From an uncultured Lachnospiraceae bacterium (GTDB taxonomy: Bacteria; Bacillota; Clostridia; Lachnospirales; Lachnospiraceae), in NCBI GenBank assembly GCA_959022495.1, contig CAUEYX010000054.1, forward strand, positions 1 to 16,780: a stretch of 16,780 bases of DNA, read 5' to 3'. Shown piece by piece: positions 8,055 through 13,985 of this stretch. The translations under genes and the position numbers were made by a program. The notes beneath the pieces are model-generated. The model was not told the origin of the DNA. It saw only the letters and a list, made by a program, of their open reading frames with translations, and made no database searches. Positions within the stretch are counted from its first letter, which is position 1. Each line of letters begins with the position of its first letter.

Positions 8055-8465
8055 TCATCCTCCCAAAATCTTCTCAATTTTATCCCGGTTTAACAGGGCG
8101 GCATATGCAAGGAACGGCTGTGGCTTCTGCCCCACGGTCAGATGCCCGCCTTTATACTTTCCTGCCTTCACCTTATAGAACCAGGGCGTCTTTCTCCCGT
8201 CCCCGTTTACAGCATAGATTCCTGTTCCATTATGAACATATGGGGCATATTCAAGGTTACTCCCTATCCTCCCGGTAATTTCCGTCTGTGTCACTTCCGT
8301 CTCACTGGTAATTGATGCTCGGAGAAATCCCTGATCCACAGGGCAGTCCTGCTTTGCTTGCGTCTCTACAAGCAAACAGGCTTTCCCTACCTTTCTTTCC
8401 ATATCGGATACCATCTGTATCGTGGCATTTTCCAGACTGCGAATAAATTCAGTGTTATCTGCCAT
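8055..8465 (-). CDS. HK97 gp10-like head-tail joining protein
   Basis: A 136-residue protein of the HK97 gp10-like family, thought to help attach or complete the tail. The signature is visible: LLVETQAKQDCPVDQGFLRA (about residues 30-50), then IGSNLEYAPYVHNGTGIYAV, where "PVD-G-LR-SI" and "Y-YVE/HNGTG" are the conserved family blocks. The end PFLAYAALLNRDKIEKILGG is the usual C-terminal helix. I prefer the ATG at 8465, which gives TGATG overlap with the upstream stop and has AGGTGG 7 bases before it; a GTG one codon earlier (8468) is possible. It corresponds to SPP1 gp16.1 in order. Confidence 0.85.
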   Translation of the reverse strand: MADNTEFIRSLENATIQMVSDMERKVGKACLLVETQAKQDCPVDQGFLRASITSETEVTQTEITGRIGSNLEYAPYVHNGTGIYAVNGDGRKTPWFYKVKAGKYKGGHLTVGQKPQPFLAYAALLNRDKIEKILGG

Positions 8466-8770
8466 CACCTCACCACCTTCAAAAGCAGGTTTGTCAGCCG
8501 TCCTTCTGTATTACAGTCAGTAATCTCATAGATTATCCCGTCTCTGACAAGACGGTATCCGTCAGAATCCAGATCCCGGGAATGTGTCAGGCCGGTATGA
8601 GTAGACTCAATATACTTTTCAGACGCCGATACCTTAAGGTCATTCTTTTTATATATTGCTGCCCGGATCGTCCCCTTGTCTACCCAAGACGCCTTCTCTG
8701 CGCCTGAAGGGGCACGGACTGGCTCATTATGCTGTAAGGTATATTCTTTCATATCTCTGTTGATTGACAT
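8465..8770 (-). CDS. Head-tail adaptor / head closure (stopper) protein, SPP1 gp16-like
   Basis: A 101-residue protein of the phage head-tail adaptor type. It starts MSINRDMKEYTLQHNEP and has RAAIYKKNDLKVSASEKYIE in the middle and DGIIYEITDCNTEGRLTNLL at the end. A small beta barrel with "Y-I-D/E-C-EGR-T-L" near the C-terminus is typical of these ring proteins, which seal the portal channel after packaging. The ATG has GGGGTGAT upstream and follows the adaptor gene's stop by 4 bases. Order between gp15-like and gp10-like genes supports the call. Confidence 0.78.
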   Translation of the reverse strand: MSINRDMKEYTLQHNEPVRAPSGAEKASWVDKGTIRAAIYKKNDLKVSASEKYIESTHTGLTHSRDLDSDGYRLVRDGIIYEITDCNTEGRLTNLLLKVVR

Positions 8771-8774
8771 AATA

Positions 8775-9083
8775 TCACCCCGGCAGTCTACGATACTTGC
8801 GAACCGCCCGTTTCACCCGATCCGGCAGGGCTTCCATATATGTCGTACTTCCGCCGGCGCTCTGGGATTCAATTGAAATCCCTTCAACACCATCCTGGTT
8901 ATAACGAACCAGAACCAGCTCTTTTATGGCTGGGATACATCCTTCCGGCAGATCCTCGCCCTCTTCGTAATTCAGCATGGTTCTCATATCGCTTATGCTG
9001 TCCTGGATCATGTCTGCAAGCACGGTCTCCTGGTCCTGAAGCCCTGGTCTCTTCAGCAGGCTTTCTAAAATCTTATTTTCCAT
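8775..9083 (-). CDS. Head-tail connector (gp6/gp15-like adaptor)
   Basis: A 102-residue, largely helical protein placed directly after the capsid gene, where SPP1 gp15 / HK97 gp6-type adaptors lie. It begins MENKILESLLKRPGLQDQET and contains DMIQDSISDMRTMLNYEEGE and AIKELVLVRYNQDGVEGISI, then GGSTTYMEALPDRVKRAVRK. The block "A-KELV-VRYN-DG-EG" followed by a Ser/Gly-rich strand and short helix is a family hallmark. Such proteins bind the portal underside. GAGGTGATG lies 5-10 bases before the ATG. It is the first gene after the post-capsid terminator hairpin, so its level may be lower than that of the capsid. Confidence 0.83.
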   Translation of the reverse strand: MENKILESLLKRPGLQDQETVLADMIQDSISDMRTMLNYEEGEDLPEGCIPAIKELVLVRYNQDGVEGISIESQSAGGSTTYMEALPDRVKRAVRKYRRLPG

Positions 9084-9095
9084 AGCTCATCACCT

Positions 9096-9129
9096 CAAAA
9101 AAGAGAGGGGAGTAATCTCCCGCTCTCTT
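9096..9129 (-). terminator. Intrinsic terminator just after the major capsid gene
   Basis: On the minus strand AGAGAG-C-GGGAG, loop ATTA, then CTCCC-CTCTCT form an 11-pair stem with one bulged C, followed directly by six T. The stem begins within the capsid stop codon region, so the hairpin hugs the end of the gene. It would end, partly or wholly, transcripts coming from the capsid gene before the connector and tail genes. Confidence 0.82.
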
Positions 9130-10009
9130 AGCCCGCCGGCACTTCCTTTGTGTTCACCGGATTTGCTGTATCATTCGTGATCTTAACGTTGATCGGATCG
9201 ATATCAGCTGATGTACCCACTTCGTAATACAACACTGCGGATGCATCATTTCTCAGAACTTCATCCCCGTAGACACACAATCCACGGACACCATCCGCAA
9301 ATGCCCCCTGAAGACGCATTGCCTCCATCTCGTTGATCTGCTTCGCCGCACCGATTGCAGACTTGTGATTTGCAATAATCACATTTGCCGGGAGCTCCTC
9401 AGAACACATCACCTGAAGTCCTCCGATGATCTGCCCCTGAACAATTCCGTTTGCAAGTACAGTCGGGTTCGGAGTGAAACGTCTGTCTTTCGCCAGCAGT
9501 CCCAGGTACTCTGCATTTACCGTCACATAACGGTTTGCTTTCGGCACCTTCTTCTTGGACAGCTCCGTCCCCAGATCAACAATATAGTCATATGCATTTG
9601 CAGGAGTAACCTTTTTCTTAGAGCCGGTGCTTCCGATCTTGATCGTTGTTCCAGCCAGCAGGGCTGCAAAGAAATCTTTGTCGTACTGCTCTGCCAGAAG
9701 TGCTGAGTGCTCCTGCGTTGTAGCTGTCATCACGTCCGCTTTTAGCTGGACTTTGTCCACATCATCCAGTGCGAAAGCAAAATACTTTTTCTTGTCGAAT
9801 GTCATCTCCACAGGCGTAGTTTCGATATCATCCCAATCAACCGTTCCTGTGTAATCTTTCAAGGTTCCTGCCCCTACACGGTTAAAGATTACTTTATTCC
9901 CCCTGATTTCTGCCGGCGGTGTAGCCAATACATCCGCAATAGATACGGAATGGAAGTTTGCAATCAGTGCTCCCTCCCAGAGTGTAGGTTTAAAATTATC
10001 AACTGCCAT
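9128..10009 (-). CDS. Major capsid protein
   Basis: A 293-residue protein that would build the icosahedral shell (HK97 fold expected). It begins MAVDNFKPTLWEGALIANFH, a form seen in capsid proteins of Listeria/clostridial siphophages, with PPAEIRGNKVIFNRVGAG, YFAFALDDVDKVQLKADVM and a long central helix around ALLAEQYDKDFFAALLAG. The conserved segment KANRYVTVNAEYLGLLAKD and the later GLQVMCSEELPANVIIANH follow. Gene order scaffold then capsid is standard for this group; there is no protease gene between portal and capsid, so delta-domain cleavage is not expected. A strong site (AGAGAGGA) precedes the ATG. A terminator follows immediately, consistent with a need for high, separate expression. 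Confidence 0.92.
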   Translation of the reverse strand: MAVDNFKPTLWEGALIANFHSVSIADVLATPPAEIRGNKVIFNRVGAGTLKDYTGTVDWDDIETTPVEMTFDKKKYFAFALDDVDKVQLKADVMTATTQEHSALLAEQYDKDFFAALLAGTTIKIGSTGSKKKVTPANAYDYIVDLGTELSKKKVPKANRYVTVNAEYLGLLAKDRRFTPNPTVLANGIVQGQIIGGLQVMCSEELPANVIIANHKSAIGAAKQINEMEAMRLQGAFADGVRGLCVYGDEVLRNDASAVLYYEVGTSADIDPINVKITNDTANPVNTKEVPAG

Positions 10010-10029
10010 ATTTCTTCATCCTCTCTTTC

Positions 10030-10626
10030 TTACTCTTTTTTTGCCATTGCTTCAAACTGCGCAGCCACTTCTTCGGCTGTCATGTTATCCGCATTTCTGA
10101 CAAGTTCATCAAACGTATTTACACTGCCTGCTCCTCCATCCGGGTTTACTGGCGGCTTTCCCGTGATGGTCTGTCCGAACATATCCTTATAGCTCTTTTC
10201 AAGCTCTTTCATCTGTTCATCCAGACCGATGACCTTCCCATCATCAGTAACCTGAAGCTTTGACCGGTCAAATTTCCCTGAGAGAAGCTCGGGATATTTC
10301 GCTTTCTTATCGGACAGCGCCTTACTGATAGCTGAATCGATCTTCATTCCTTTAATTTCTTCCGCATGTTCCTCCTGCAGCTTTTTCATAGCCGCTTCGT
10401 GGTCTTTGATAGCTTTCTGAAGATCCGGATTATCCTTTGCATCCTTTTCCAGTTGCTTAATTGTATTATTTGCCGTATCAAGTTCCTTCACCTTACCGTT
10501 ATACTGTTCCTTCGGAACAATATGTTTCGGCGCCTCCTCGTTGATCTTCTTTATTGTCGCCTCAACATCCAGTTTCCCTTCCTGCGTGTAAACCGCGTTT
10601 GATAAAATTTTCTGTAACCATTCCAT
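10030..10626 (-). CDS. Capsid scaffolding protein (phage GP20 family)
   Basis: A 198-residue, mostly helical, charged protein that guides capsid assembly and leaves or is degraded before packaging. It matches the GP20 minor structural/scaffold family: start MEWLQKILSNAVYTQEGKLD, then PKHIVPKEQYNGKVKELDTA, a coiled coil at about residues 40-100, DSAISKALSDKKAKYPELLS, and VIGLDEQMKELEKSYKDMF. A Pro/Gly linker (GKPPVNPDGGAG, about residues 155-167) leads to a C-terminal helix (AEEVAAQFEAMAKK) that probably contacts the capsid. GGAGG precedes the ATG by about 10 bases. The next gene is the capsid gene, 20 bases away. Confidence 0.92.
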   Translation of the reverse strand: MEWLQKILSNAVYTQEGKLDVEATIKKINEEAPKHIVPKEQYNGKVKELDTANNTIKQLEKDAKDNPDLQKAIKDHEAAMKKLQEEHAEEIKGMKIDSAISKALSDKKAKYPELLSGKFDRSKLQVTDDGKVIGLDEQMKELEKSYKDMFGQTITGKPPVNPDGGAGSVNTFDELVRNADNMTAEEVAAQFEAMAKKE

Positions 10627-10653
10627 TCTTTCTTACCTCCATAGATTTTTATA

Positions 10654-10672
10654 CCGGCTCTCCCGGTGCCGG
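10654..10672 (-). repeat. Inverted repeat in the leader of the scaffold gene
   Basis: CCGGC and GCCGG flank a 9-base loop about 28-46 bases before the scaffold start codon. No T tract follows, so it is not a terminator. It could shape the mRNA 5' region after processing. Stem is only 5 pairs. Confidence 0.4.
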
Positions 10673-10698
10673 GCTGTACCGTTGTTCTTTATACCCTG

Positions 10699-10718
10699 CA
10701 ACCCATAAAAAAGGGTTG
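10699..10718. repeat. Inverted repeat CAACCC / GGGTTG
   Basis: Six-base perfect arms with an 8-base AT-only loop, directly after the T tract of the terminator at 10719-10741. Neither strand has a T tract after the stem. Its place next to a terminator suggests an RNA processing or 3'-end protection hairpin, but this is a guess. Confidence 0.4.
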
Positions 10719-10741
10719 AAAAATAGCACCCTTTCGGATGC
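10719..10741 (-). terminator. Intrinsic terminator after the lysine-rich small gene
   Basis: On the minus strand GCATCC, tetraloop GAAA, GGGTGC (six pairs, one G-T wobble) is followed by TATTTTT. GNRA-type loop and T tract are good signs. It lies 45 bases after the small gene's stop and about 95 bases before the scaffold gene. I see no convincing -35/-10 promoter in the gap, so it probably weakens rather than separates transcription. Confidence 0.7.
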
Positions 10742-10785
10742 TTCATATGCTCTGTAACCCTGAGTAGGGAGATATAAGGATCACC

Positions 10786-10965
10786 TTATCCTTTCTTTGA
10801 CGCAGCCTTCTTCTCAGGCTTTGCTTTCACAAGCGCTGTCTTCGCGGCATTCTGTGTTGTTGACAGCTCCTTGAACCGCTTTTCAGACAGTTCCAGTTCA
10901 TCGCCAACTGTAACCTTTCTTTTCAGCTGCTTATCATAATAACTTTTGATGCAGACTGCTTTCAT
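10786..10965 (-). CDS. Small lysine-rich phage head-region protein, function unknown
   Basis: A 59-residue protein. The ATG at 10965 is chosen because AAAGGAGGAA lies 6-7 bases before it; a longer in-frame form from 11007 would begin inside the hairpin upstream. The first 45 residues (MKAVCIKSYYDKQLKRKVTV and GDELELSEKRFKELS) look like a small SH3-like beta barrel with a "VGDELELSEKRF" strand-turn-helix; the end (KAKPEKKAASKKG) is a basic Lys/Ala tail. Similar short proteins sit between minor head and scaffold genes in clostridial siphophages, often called hypothetical. A role in DNA binding or capsid interior is only a guess. It is bounded by terminator-like hairpins on both sides. Confidence 0.75.
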   Translation of the reverse strand: MKAVCIKSYYDKQLKRKVTVGDELELSEKRFKELSTTQNAAKTALVKAKPEKKAASKKG

Positions 10966-10995
10966 AGCACTTCCTCCTTTCCTGCTTTCTGAGTA

Positions 10996-11029
10996 TAAGA
11001 AAACCACCCGCCATTTTCTGACAGGTGGT
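10996..11029 (-). terminator. Terminator-like hairpin after the acidic small gene
   Basis: On the minus strand ACCACCTGTC, loop AGAAAAT, GGCGGGTGGT form a 10-pair stem with two G-T wobbles, followed by TTTCTTAT. It starts right after the acidic gene's stop codon. The T tract is imperfect, so termination may be partial. Confidence 0.65.
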
Positions 11030-11030
11030 G

Positions 11031-11177
11031 CTACTCATCTTCTTCCCAAAAATCATCTTCCAGCTCTGGGAAATCTTCATCCAAAATGATCTCTACATCG
11101 TCAGGCAGATCTTCTATATCCAAATCATCCGGCATTTCACTGATCTTTATCTGCTTTTCTTTGATAATTTTACTCAT
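11031..11177 (-). CDS. Very acidic 48-residue small protein, function unknown
   Basis: The frame starts at an ATG (11177) overlapping the end of the minor head gene by 8 bases (ATGAGTAA), like other couplings in this operon. Alternative in-frame starts are ATG at 11192 and TTG at 11216; none has a strong ribosome binding site, so the start is uncertain and translation may rely on coupling. After a basic N-terminus (MSKIIKEKQIKIS) the last 35 residues hold 20 Asp/Glu, with loosely repeated PDDLDIED / PDDVEIILDED / PELEDDF units and a single Trp near the end. The low-complexity acidic run argues for a real selected product rather than chance. It could be a DNA mimic or assembly helper, but I recognise no family. 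Confidence 0.6.
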   Translation of the reverse strand: MSKIIKEKQIKISEMPDDLDIEDLPDDVEIILDEDFPELEDDFWEEDE

Positions 11178-12504
11178 GCGTTTCGAATCCATACTCAAAA
11201 CCGTACCTTTCTGCAAAAGTTTTATTTACTTCATCCATAAATAACCTATGACGATCTATCTTGCTTATCTTTCCATCATTATACAGCTTTCTGTACTTTG
11301 ACTTCAAGCTGTTTCTGATCTCATCGTATGCCTTTTCCATTTTTACAGTCGATCCAATATCACGAGGCCATTCTTTCGGTTTTCTAATATAATAAGACCC
11401 CTCCGTGGTTGATACTCTAATCTCAGAAACCGGCATTCGTTTCAGAAATTTAAGATCCGTAAAAGAAAAAGACCCTCCAGACGGATGATTATGTGTAACT
11501 ACTGCACCTCGCAATTTAGGAATGTCCAGAACCGAAACACCTACGCTGCTCGCATCTCCACGTTTTGAAAACTTATATTCGCCATCTGGTCCATATACTT
11601 CCATCGTTTCTTTACTTCTTTTGCCAAGAGTCTTTTCAGATTTCAGCAGTTCTTGTTTTGCTTCTCTTGACCATTTGTCAGTTGAGTCCCTAAGTTTTAA
11701 ATCCGATTCTTCATATTTTCTGATCATCTCATCATCCGTAACCGGGATGATCGTGCACCGACAGTTCGGATGAAACGGAACATGAGGGCACTTATCAATG
11801 GGGTATATCTTTCCGTGGTACTTCGAACATTCATCACAGGTCCTCTCGTCCTCAGCTGCCCAGATCTGCACATATTTGACACCCGCATCCTTATACCTCC
11901 GTAGCGTCGCATCATTCAGATAATGCATTGTCTCGGTTCTCACCAGACGATGACATTCATTGAATCCTTGCCCCATGAAGTTATGAAGGCTGACTGCGAT
12001 CTCTGTCGCTGTCTTACCCTGCTGCAAACCAGTCAGAAGAAGATCATTCAGTCCGACTGCAAGTTTCTTCTGATTCTTCCACAATCGACCCAAAAAACTA
12101 CCCCCGCGCCACGGCTCATCCAAAAGCTTTTCCATTAACTTCTTATTCGGAATGGAGAAGTCCTCATCCCCCATGCTGACAGCTGTGTTCTCATACACGG
12201 ACCGGAATCCGTCCTGCATATTCTTCTTCGCTGACTTTTCTGTTTTATGTCCGAGATCCTCGATAATGTCCTCAAACTTCTTGTTCAGTACAGTCAGGCG
12301 GTTCTGCTTATGCATCTCAGATAAAGAAAGAACTCCATCCTTGCTGTATTTTTCCGCAATTAGATAGAGTTCCTTTTTCACCTGTTCACTGGCATCTATG
12401 TAAAACTCAAGGAGATCCCTATTTCTCTCTTCCAGTGAATTATATGTTTTCCATGTACTGGCGGCAATACGCTTTTCCCAGTACTCACTATTCTTCTGCG
12501 CCAT
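11170..12504 (-). CDS. SPP1 gp7-like minor head protein with C-terminal JAB/JAMM-like domain
   Basis: A 444-residue protein. The ATG at 12504 gives MAQKNSEYWEKRI, the usual family beginning, and has GGTGGAAG before it; the ATG at 12516 has no site at correct spacing. It overlaps the portal gene by 17 bases. Residues about 1-255 are the Mu F / SPP1 gp7 head morphogenesis domain: helical N-terminus, GFNECHRLVRTETMHYLND, then a zinc-binding block with Cys223-x2-Cys226, and HPNCRC (His245, Cys248, Cys250). Such proteins bind the portal and enter the head with DNA. Residues about 285-444 are an added domain containing THNHPSGGSFSFTD (His338-x-His340-Pro, Ser347, Asp350), close to the JAMM metal site, with Glu302 (TMEVYGPDGE) as a candidate catalytic Glu. 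Spacing from His to Asp is one residue shorter than classic JAMM. A deubiquitinase-like or peptidase activity is inference. Confidence 0.88.
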   Translation of the reverse strand: MAQKNSEYWEKRIAASTWKTYNSLEERNRDLLEFYIDASEQVKKELYLIAEKYSKDGVLSLSEMHKQNRLTVLNKKFEDIIEDLGHKTEKSAKKNMQDGFRSVYENTAVSMGDEDFSIPNKKLMEKLLDEPWRGGSFLGRLWKNQKKLAVGLNDLLLTGLQQGKTATEIAVSLHNFMGQGFNECHRLVRTETMHYLNDATLRRYKDAGVKYVQIWAAEDERTCDECSKYHGKIYPIDKCPHVPFHPNCRCTIIPVTDDEMIRKYEESDLKLRDSTDKWSREAKQELLKSEKTLGKRSKETMEVYGPDGEYKFSKRGDASSVGVSVLDIPKLRGAVVTHNHPSGGSFSFTDLKFLKRMPVSEIRVSTTEGSYYIRKPKEWPRDIGSTVKMEKAYDEIRNSLKSKYRKLYNDGKISKIDRHRLFMDEVNKTFAERYGFEYGFETHE

Positions 12505-13975
12505 CTCTTCCACCATCCTTTACTGGCGGAACAGTGTCCCAGGCCGGCCCCGCAGCCCGCTTCTGTTCTTCAAGCAGTTCCATTTCCTCTTCAACATCAG
12601 AAACATACGGATGATGTGCAATGATCGTTTTGTCGGAAATTGTACCGCGGGAGTTCGTACAGTTCTGAATCTGTTCAGACTCATTAACCGCCATATCACG
12701 ATTAAATACCAGCTCAACCTCCGTCTTCTCAAAGTCGCCCTGTCCGGTCAGCTGAAGATACATATCCACAAAATACAAGAGCTGTTCAAACCCCATCTTA
12801 AACTCCGTCTCCATCAGGTTGCACTTCAGATCTAGCCCCGAATGCATAAACCGCAGGGCAACGCCGGAAGGAGCAGCGCCGAATTTATCAAGATCCTTGT
12901 TCACAGACTGCCCTGCTTCTACGATATCTCGTTTCAGCTGTTCGTAATGCTCTCGCAGTGCAGTAATATCCATCTGCGGTGTAATCGTATCAACTCCGCC
13001 TTCTTCCACATCATCGATAGGAATCGCCCTGTCCTCGTTGATTCGCCTCATAAACTCGGACAAGTCCTGACCCCCATACCCTTTCAAGACGAAGATCAGG
13101 TTCTTAACCTCTTCCACATAGTTCGCCGCTTCACTCCTGCCCTGATCATATCCATCAATCAAGCTCTTAACAAACTTGATATCCGGCATCTCAATCTGAT
13201 TATTCTTAAACGGAATAAACGGAACCATCCCCCAAGACTGCCATACATCGCCGTTTCTGTAATGAGATACAGGACCGCCGGCATCCATACTCCTTTCATA
13301 ATCATAAATGAGAAGTTTGCCTTCCAGCCGGTAAAAGTTCACACCGTCTTCTGTCCACACCTCAACATTCGTGACCGTTTTCTCCGTACTGTATTCCCAT
13401 ACCGTCGTGTCATAGACACGGATCATTGTATCAAGCTCAGTGTGAGTCTTGTCTTTCCAGTACGGGATGCACTGTTCCGCCGGGATCACCATTGTTTTCA
13501 GGTTTCCTTCTGCATCAACGTACACCTGAAGCCATCCAATCCCTTTGTTTGACGCTTCATATCCAAGCTGTGTCAGTTGATACTGGAAGTGCTTTCCAAG
13601 GAGATCTTTTATCTTATCTGCATAAGATGATCCATCATCTTCACTTGTCCTGTATGTGACTGGCTTAGAAAGCAGGTAAGCGATCTTCTCGTCCACCTGA
13701 TTTTTATATGTCGCATGGGCAAGTTTATTATTTGCTCTCCAGCTTTCTTCCACGCGTTGCCCATTGACTTTCTTCGTGATCCGCCTGTCCTTAATGTCAT
13801 TATCTACCCGATAATACCGTTCCCCTTCCATCATCAGCTCTCGCCGTCCAGAAGTCCTGAACTTCTCAATCAGATACACAACCCTCGTATCTGTCAGGGA
13901 ATTGCTCTCCTTTACAGCAGCCATGCCTGCTTTCACCCCTTTTCTTAACCTGTCTATGATATCTTTTATCTTCAC
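12488..13975 (-). CDS. Portal protein (SPP1 gp6-like)
   Basis: A 495-residue protein that forms the dodecameric ring at one capsid vertex through which DNA passes. The family pattern is clear: RRELMMEGERYYRVDNDI near residue 40, KLAHATYKNQVDEKIAYLLS followed by KPVTY, GIGWLQVYVDAEGNLKTMVI and PAEQCIPYWKD, then MVPFIPFKNN, and the C-terminal core GAAPSGVALRFMHSGLDLK and METEFKMGFEQLLYFVDMYL. It starts with GTG (13975) with AGAGGTG 5-6 bases upstream, 10 bases after the large terminase stop. The C-terminus is charged (EEQKRAAGPAWD onward) and overlaps the next gene. Position between terminase and minor head genes is standard. Confidence 0.94.
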   Translation of the reverse strand: MKIKDIIDRLRKGVKAGMAAVKESNSLTDTRVVYLIEKFRTSGRRELMMEGERYYRVDNDIKDRRITKKVNGQRVEESWRANNKLAHATYKNQVDEKIAYLLSKPVTYRTSEDDGSSYADKIKDLLGKHFQYQLTQLGYEASNKGIGWLQVYVDAEGNLKTMVIPAEQCIPYWKDKTHTELDTMIRVYDTTVWEYSTEKTVTNVEVWTEDGVNFYRLEGKLLIYDYERSMDAGGPVSHYRNGDVWQSWGMVPFIPFKNNQIEMPDIKFVKSLIDGYDQGRSEAANYVEEVKNLIFVLKGYGGQDLSEFMRRINEDRAIPIDDVEEGGVDTITPQMDITALREHYEQLKRDIVEAGQSVNKDLDKFGAAPSGVALRFMHSGLDLKCNLMETEFKMGFEQLLYFVDMYLQLTGQGDFEKTEVELVFNRDMAVNESEQIQNCTNSRGTISDKTIIAHHPYVSDVEEEMELLEEQKRAAGPAWDTVPPVKDGGRDGAEE

Positions 13976-13985
13976 GCTGTCACCT

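Noticed and set aside
10699..10718. CAACCC/GGGTTG hairpin as a terminator
   Set aside because: No T tract follows the stem on either strand; the nearby terminator at 10719-10741 explains the T run. Kept only as a repeat.
12842..13552. Plus-strand open frame of 236 codons
   Set aside because: Entirely antisense to the well-supported portal gene; no recognisable domain.
12842..13975. Prohead protease or capsid maturation gene near the portal
   Set aside because: No such domain is encoded between portal and capsid; the arrangement is SPP1-like, using a scaffold. Absence is normal for this class.
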